Assembly: GCF_027530345.1 (NCBI RefSeq)
Contig: NZ_JAPZQK010000003.1
Span: 62,001-126,000, forward strand
Length of the DNA stretch: 64,000 nt
Origin: Silanimonas sp.
GTDB lineage: Bacteria > Pseudomonadota > Gammaproteobacteria > Xanthomonadales > Xanthomonadaceae
Reading direction: 5' to 3'
Shown: one piece after another, positions 63,387 through 64,000 of the stretch
Layout: each line of letters begins with the position of its first letter
How positions within the stretch are numbered: the first letter of the stretch is position 1
Program-made: the position numbers and the translations under genes
The notes under the pieces: generated by a model
Told to the model about the DNA's origin: nothing
What the model saw: only the letters and a program-made list of their open reading frames with translations
The model's database searches: none

Positions 63387-64000
63387 TTACTCGGCCAGCG
63401 TCAGCAGCGAGGCGTTGCCGCCGGCCGCCGTCGTGTTCACCGTGAGCGTGCGCTCGGTAGCGAACTTGGCGAGGTAGTGCGGGCCGCCGGCCTTCGGGCC
63501 CGTGCCCGAGAGGCCTTCGCCGCCGAAGGGCTGCACGCCGACCACCGCACCGATCTGGTTGCGGTTGACGTAGCAGTTGCCGACGCGGACGTTCTTCGCG
63601 ATGTGGTCGATCGTCGCGTCGATGCGCGAGTGGATGCCCAAGGTCAGGCCGAAGCCGGTGCCATTGATGTCGGCGATGACGCCATCGAGGTTGTCGGCCT
63701 TCCAGCGCACCACGTGCAGGATCGGGCCGAAGACTTCGCGGTCGAGCTGCGAGAGCGACTTCAGTTCGTAGGCGCGCGGGGCGACGAAGCAGCCGTGCGC
63801 GGCAGCCTCCGGCAGCGGCGCCATCTTGATGAGGCGGGCTTCCTTGTCCATGCGCGCGGCATGCGTCTCGAGATTGCGCTTGGCGTCCTCGTCGATCACT
63901 GGGCCGACGTCGGTGCTGAGCAGGCCCGGGTCGCCGATCACGAGCTCATCCATCGCGCCGGCGAGCATGTGCATCACCTTGTCGGCGATGTCGTCCTGCA
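63387..64000 (-). CDS. putA: PutA, C-terminal part (bifunctional proline/P5C dehydrogenase; 5' end outside window)
   Basis: The visible 204 or so residues are the end of the P5C dehydrogenase (aldehyde dehydrogenase) part: EVFGPILHVVRW, NVRVGNCYVNRNQIGAVVGVQPFGGEGLSGTGPKAGGPHYL and FATERTLTVNTTAAGGN, the last typical of PutA. PutA oxidises proline to glutamate. The start of the gene lies to the right of the window. Confidence 0.9.
   Translation of the reverse strand, partial: QDDIADKVMHMLAGAMDELVIGDPGLLSTDVGPVIDEDAKRNLETHAARMDKEARLIKMAPLPEAAAHGCFVAPRAYELKSLSQLDREVFGPILHVVRWKADNLDGVIADINGTGFGLTLGIHSRIDATIDHIAKNVRVGNCYVNRNQIGAVVGVQPFGGEGLSGTGPKAGGPHYLAKFATERTLTVNTTAAGGNASLLTLAE

Overview
This 64 kb window is a GC-rich, densely coding bacterial chromosome segment. 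It contains about 50 genes, one tRNA, and no rRNA, CRISPR array, insertion sequence or prophage that I can recognise. Gene content and order point to a gammaproteobacterium of the Xanthomonadales/Lysobacterales (Lysobacteraceae-like). Supporting features are algZ-algR-hemC in line, lptM-dapF-DUF484-xerC, gpmI-envC-ctpA, rpoD close to the tRNA-Ile2 (CAT) gene, a FabR/DesT-type repressor divergent from a reductase/desaturase pair, an Entner-Doudoroff operon, and many exported S9 and other peptidases. This assignment is inference from family and synteny knowledge, not a database result.

Layout. 1-3.3 kb: end of a glycosyltransferase, then the TrkA/TrkH potassium uptake genes. 3.2-6.2 kb (minus): lipid-A-type acyltransferase and two bacterial PH-domain membrane proteins. 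6.3-10.4 kb: dtd, rpoD, a dicarboxylate/amino-acid symporter and tRNA-Ile2. 10.4-15.4 kb: small unknown protein, 2OG-Fe dioxygenase, carboxylesterase, then the desT/desB/desC unsaturated fatty acid locus with a palindromic candidate operator. 15.4-18.1 kb: algZ, algR, hemC. 18.1-22.4 kb: exported LolA-like protein, WYL regulator with patatin phospholipase, a Cys-rich four-repeat exported protein and a Blc lipocalin. 22.5-26.9 kb: two coupled exported S9A peptidases closed by a strong terminator. 26.9-28.6 kb: remnant of an RND efflux pump and a DUF2252 protein. 28.6-31.3 kb: exported GH13 amylase behind a perfect 20-bp palindrome, and a lipoprotein phosphatase. 31.3-38.1 kb (minus): zwf-pgl-edd-glk-eda with overlapping stops and starts, followed by a LacI regulator. 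38.2-40.9 kb: lptM-dapF-DUF484-xerC. 40.9-46.0 kb: DUF3313, DUF971, a secreted S1 protease, ubiE and an orphan GspE/PilB-like ATPase. 46.1-52.7 kb: M1 aminopeptidase, alpha/beta hydrolase, S9 peptidase, M28 peptidase. 52.8-57.6 kb: an 18-residue-repeat solenoid protein, gpmI, envC, ctpA. 57.7-60.6 kb (minus): gspA-gspB-rhomboid. 60.7-64 kb: a periplasmic-sensor diguanylate cyclase, then (minus) the 3' end of putA, a voltage-sensor-type channel and a DUF3592 protein.

How the parts fit. The amylase releases sugars outside the cytoplasm. Glk, Zwf, Pgl, Edd and Eda then take glucose to pyruvate plus glyceraldehyde-3-phosphate, and a LacI regulator sits next to them. Exported peptidases of families S9, M1, M28, S1 and S41, with PutA, suggest growth on protein and peptides. 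I found no wholly new multi-gene system. The best candidates for follow-up are the Cys-rich four-repeat protein, the TVNGG solenoid protein, the rhomboid coupled to gspAB, the putA-channel-DUF3592 arrangement, and the palindromic sites.
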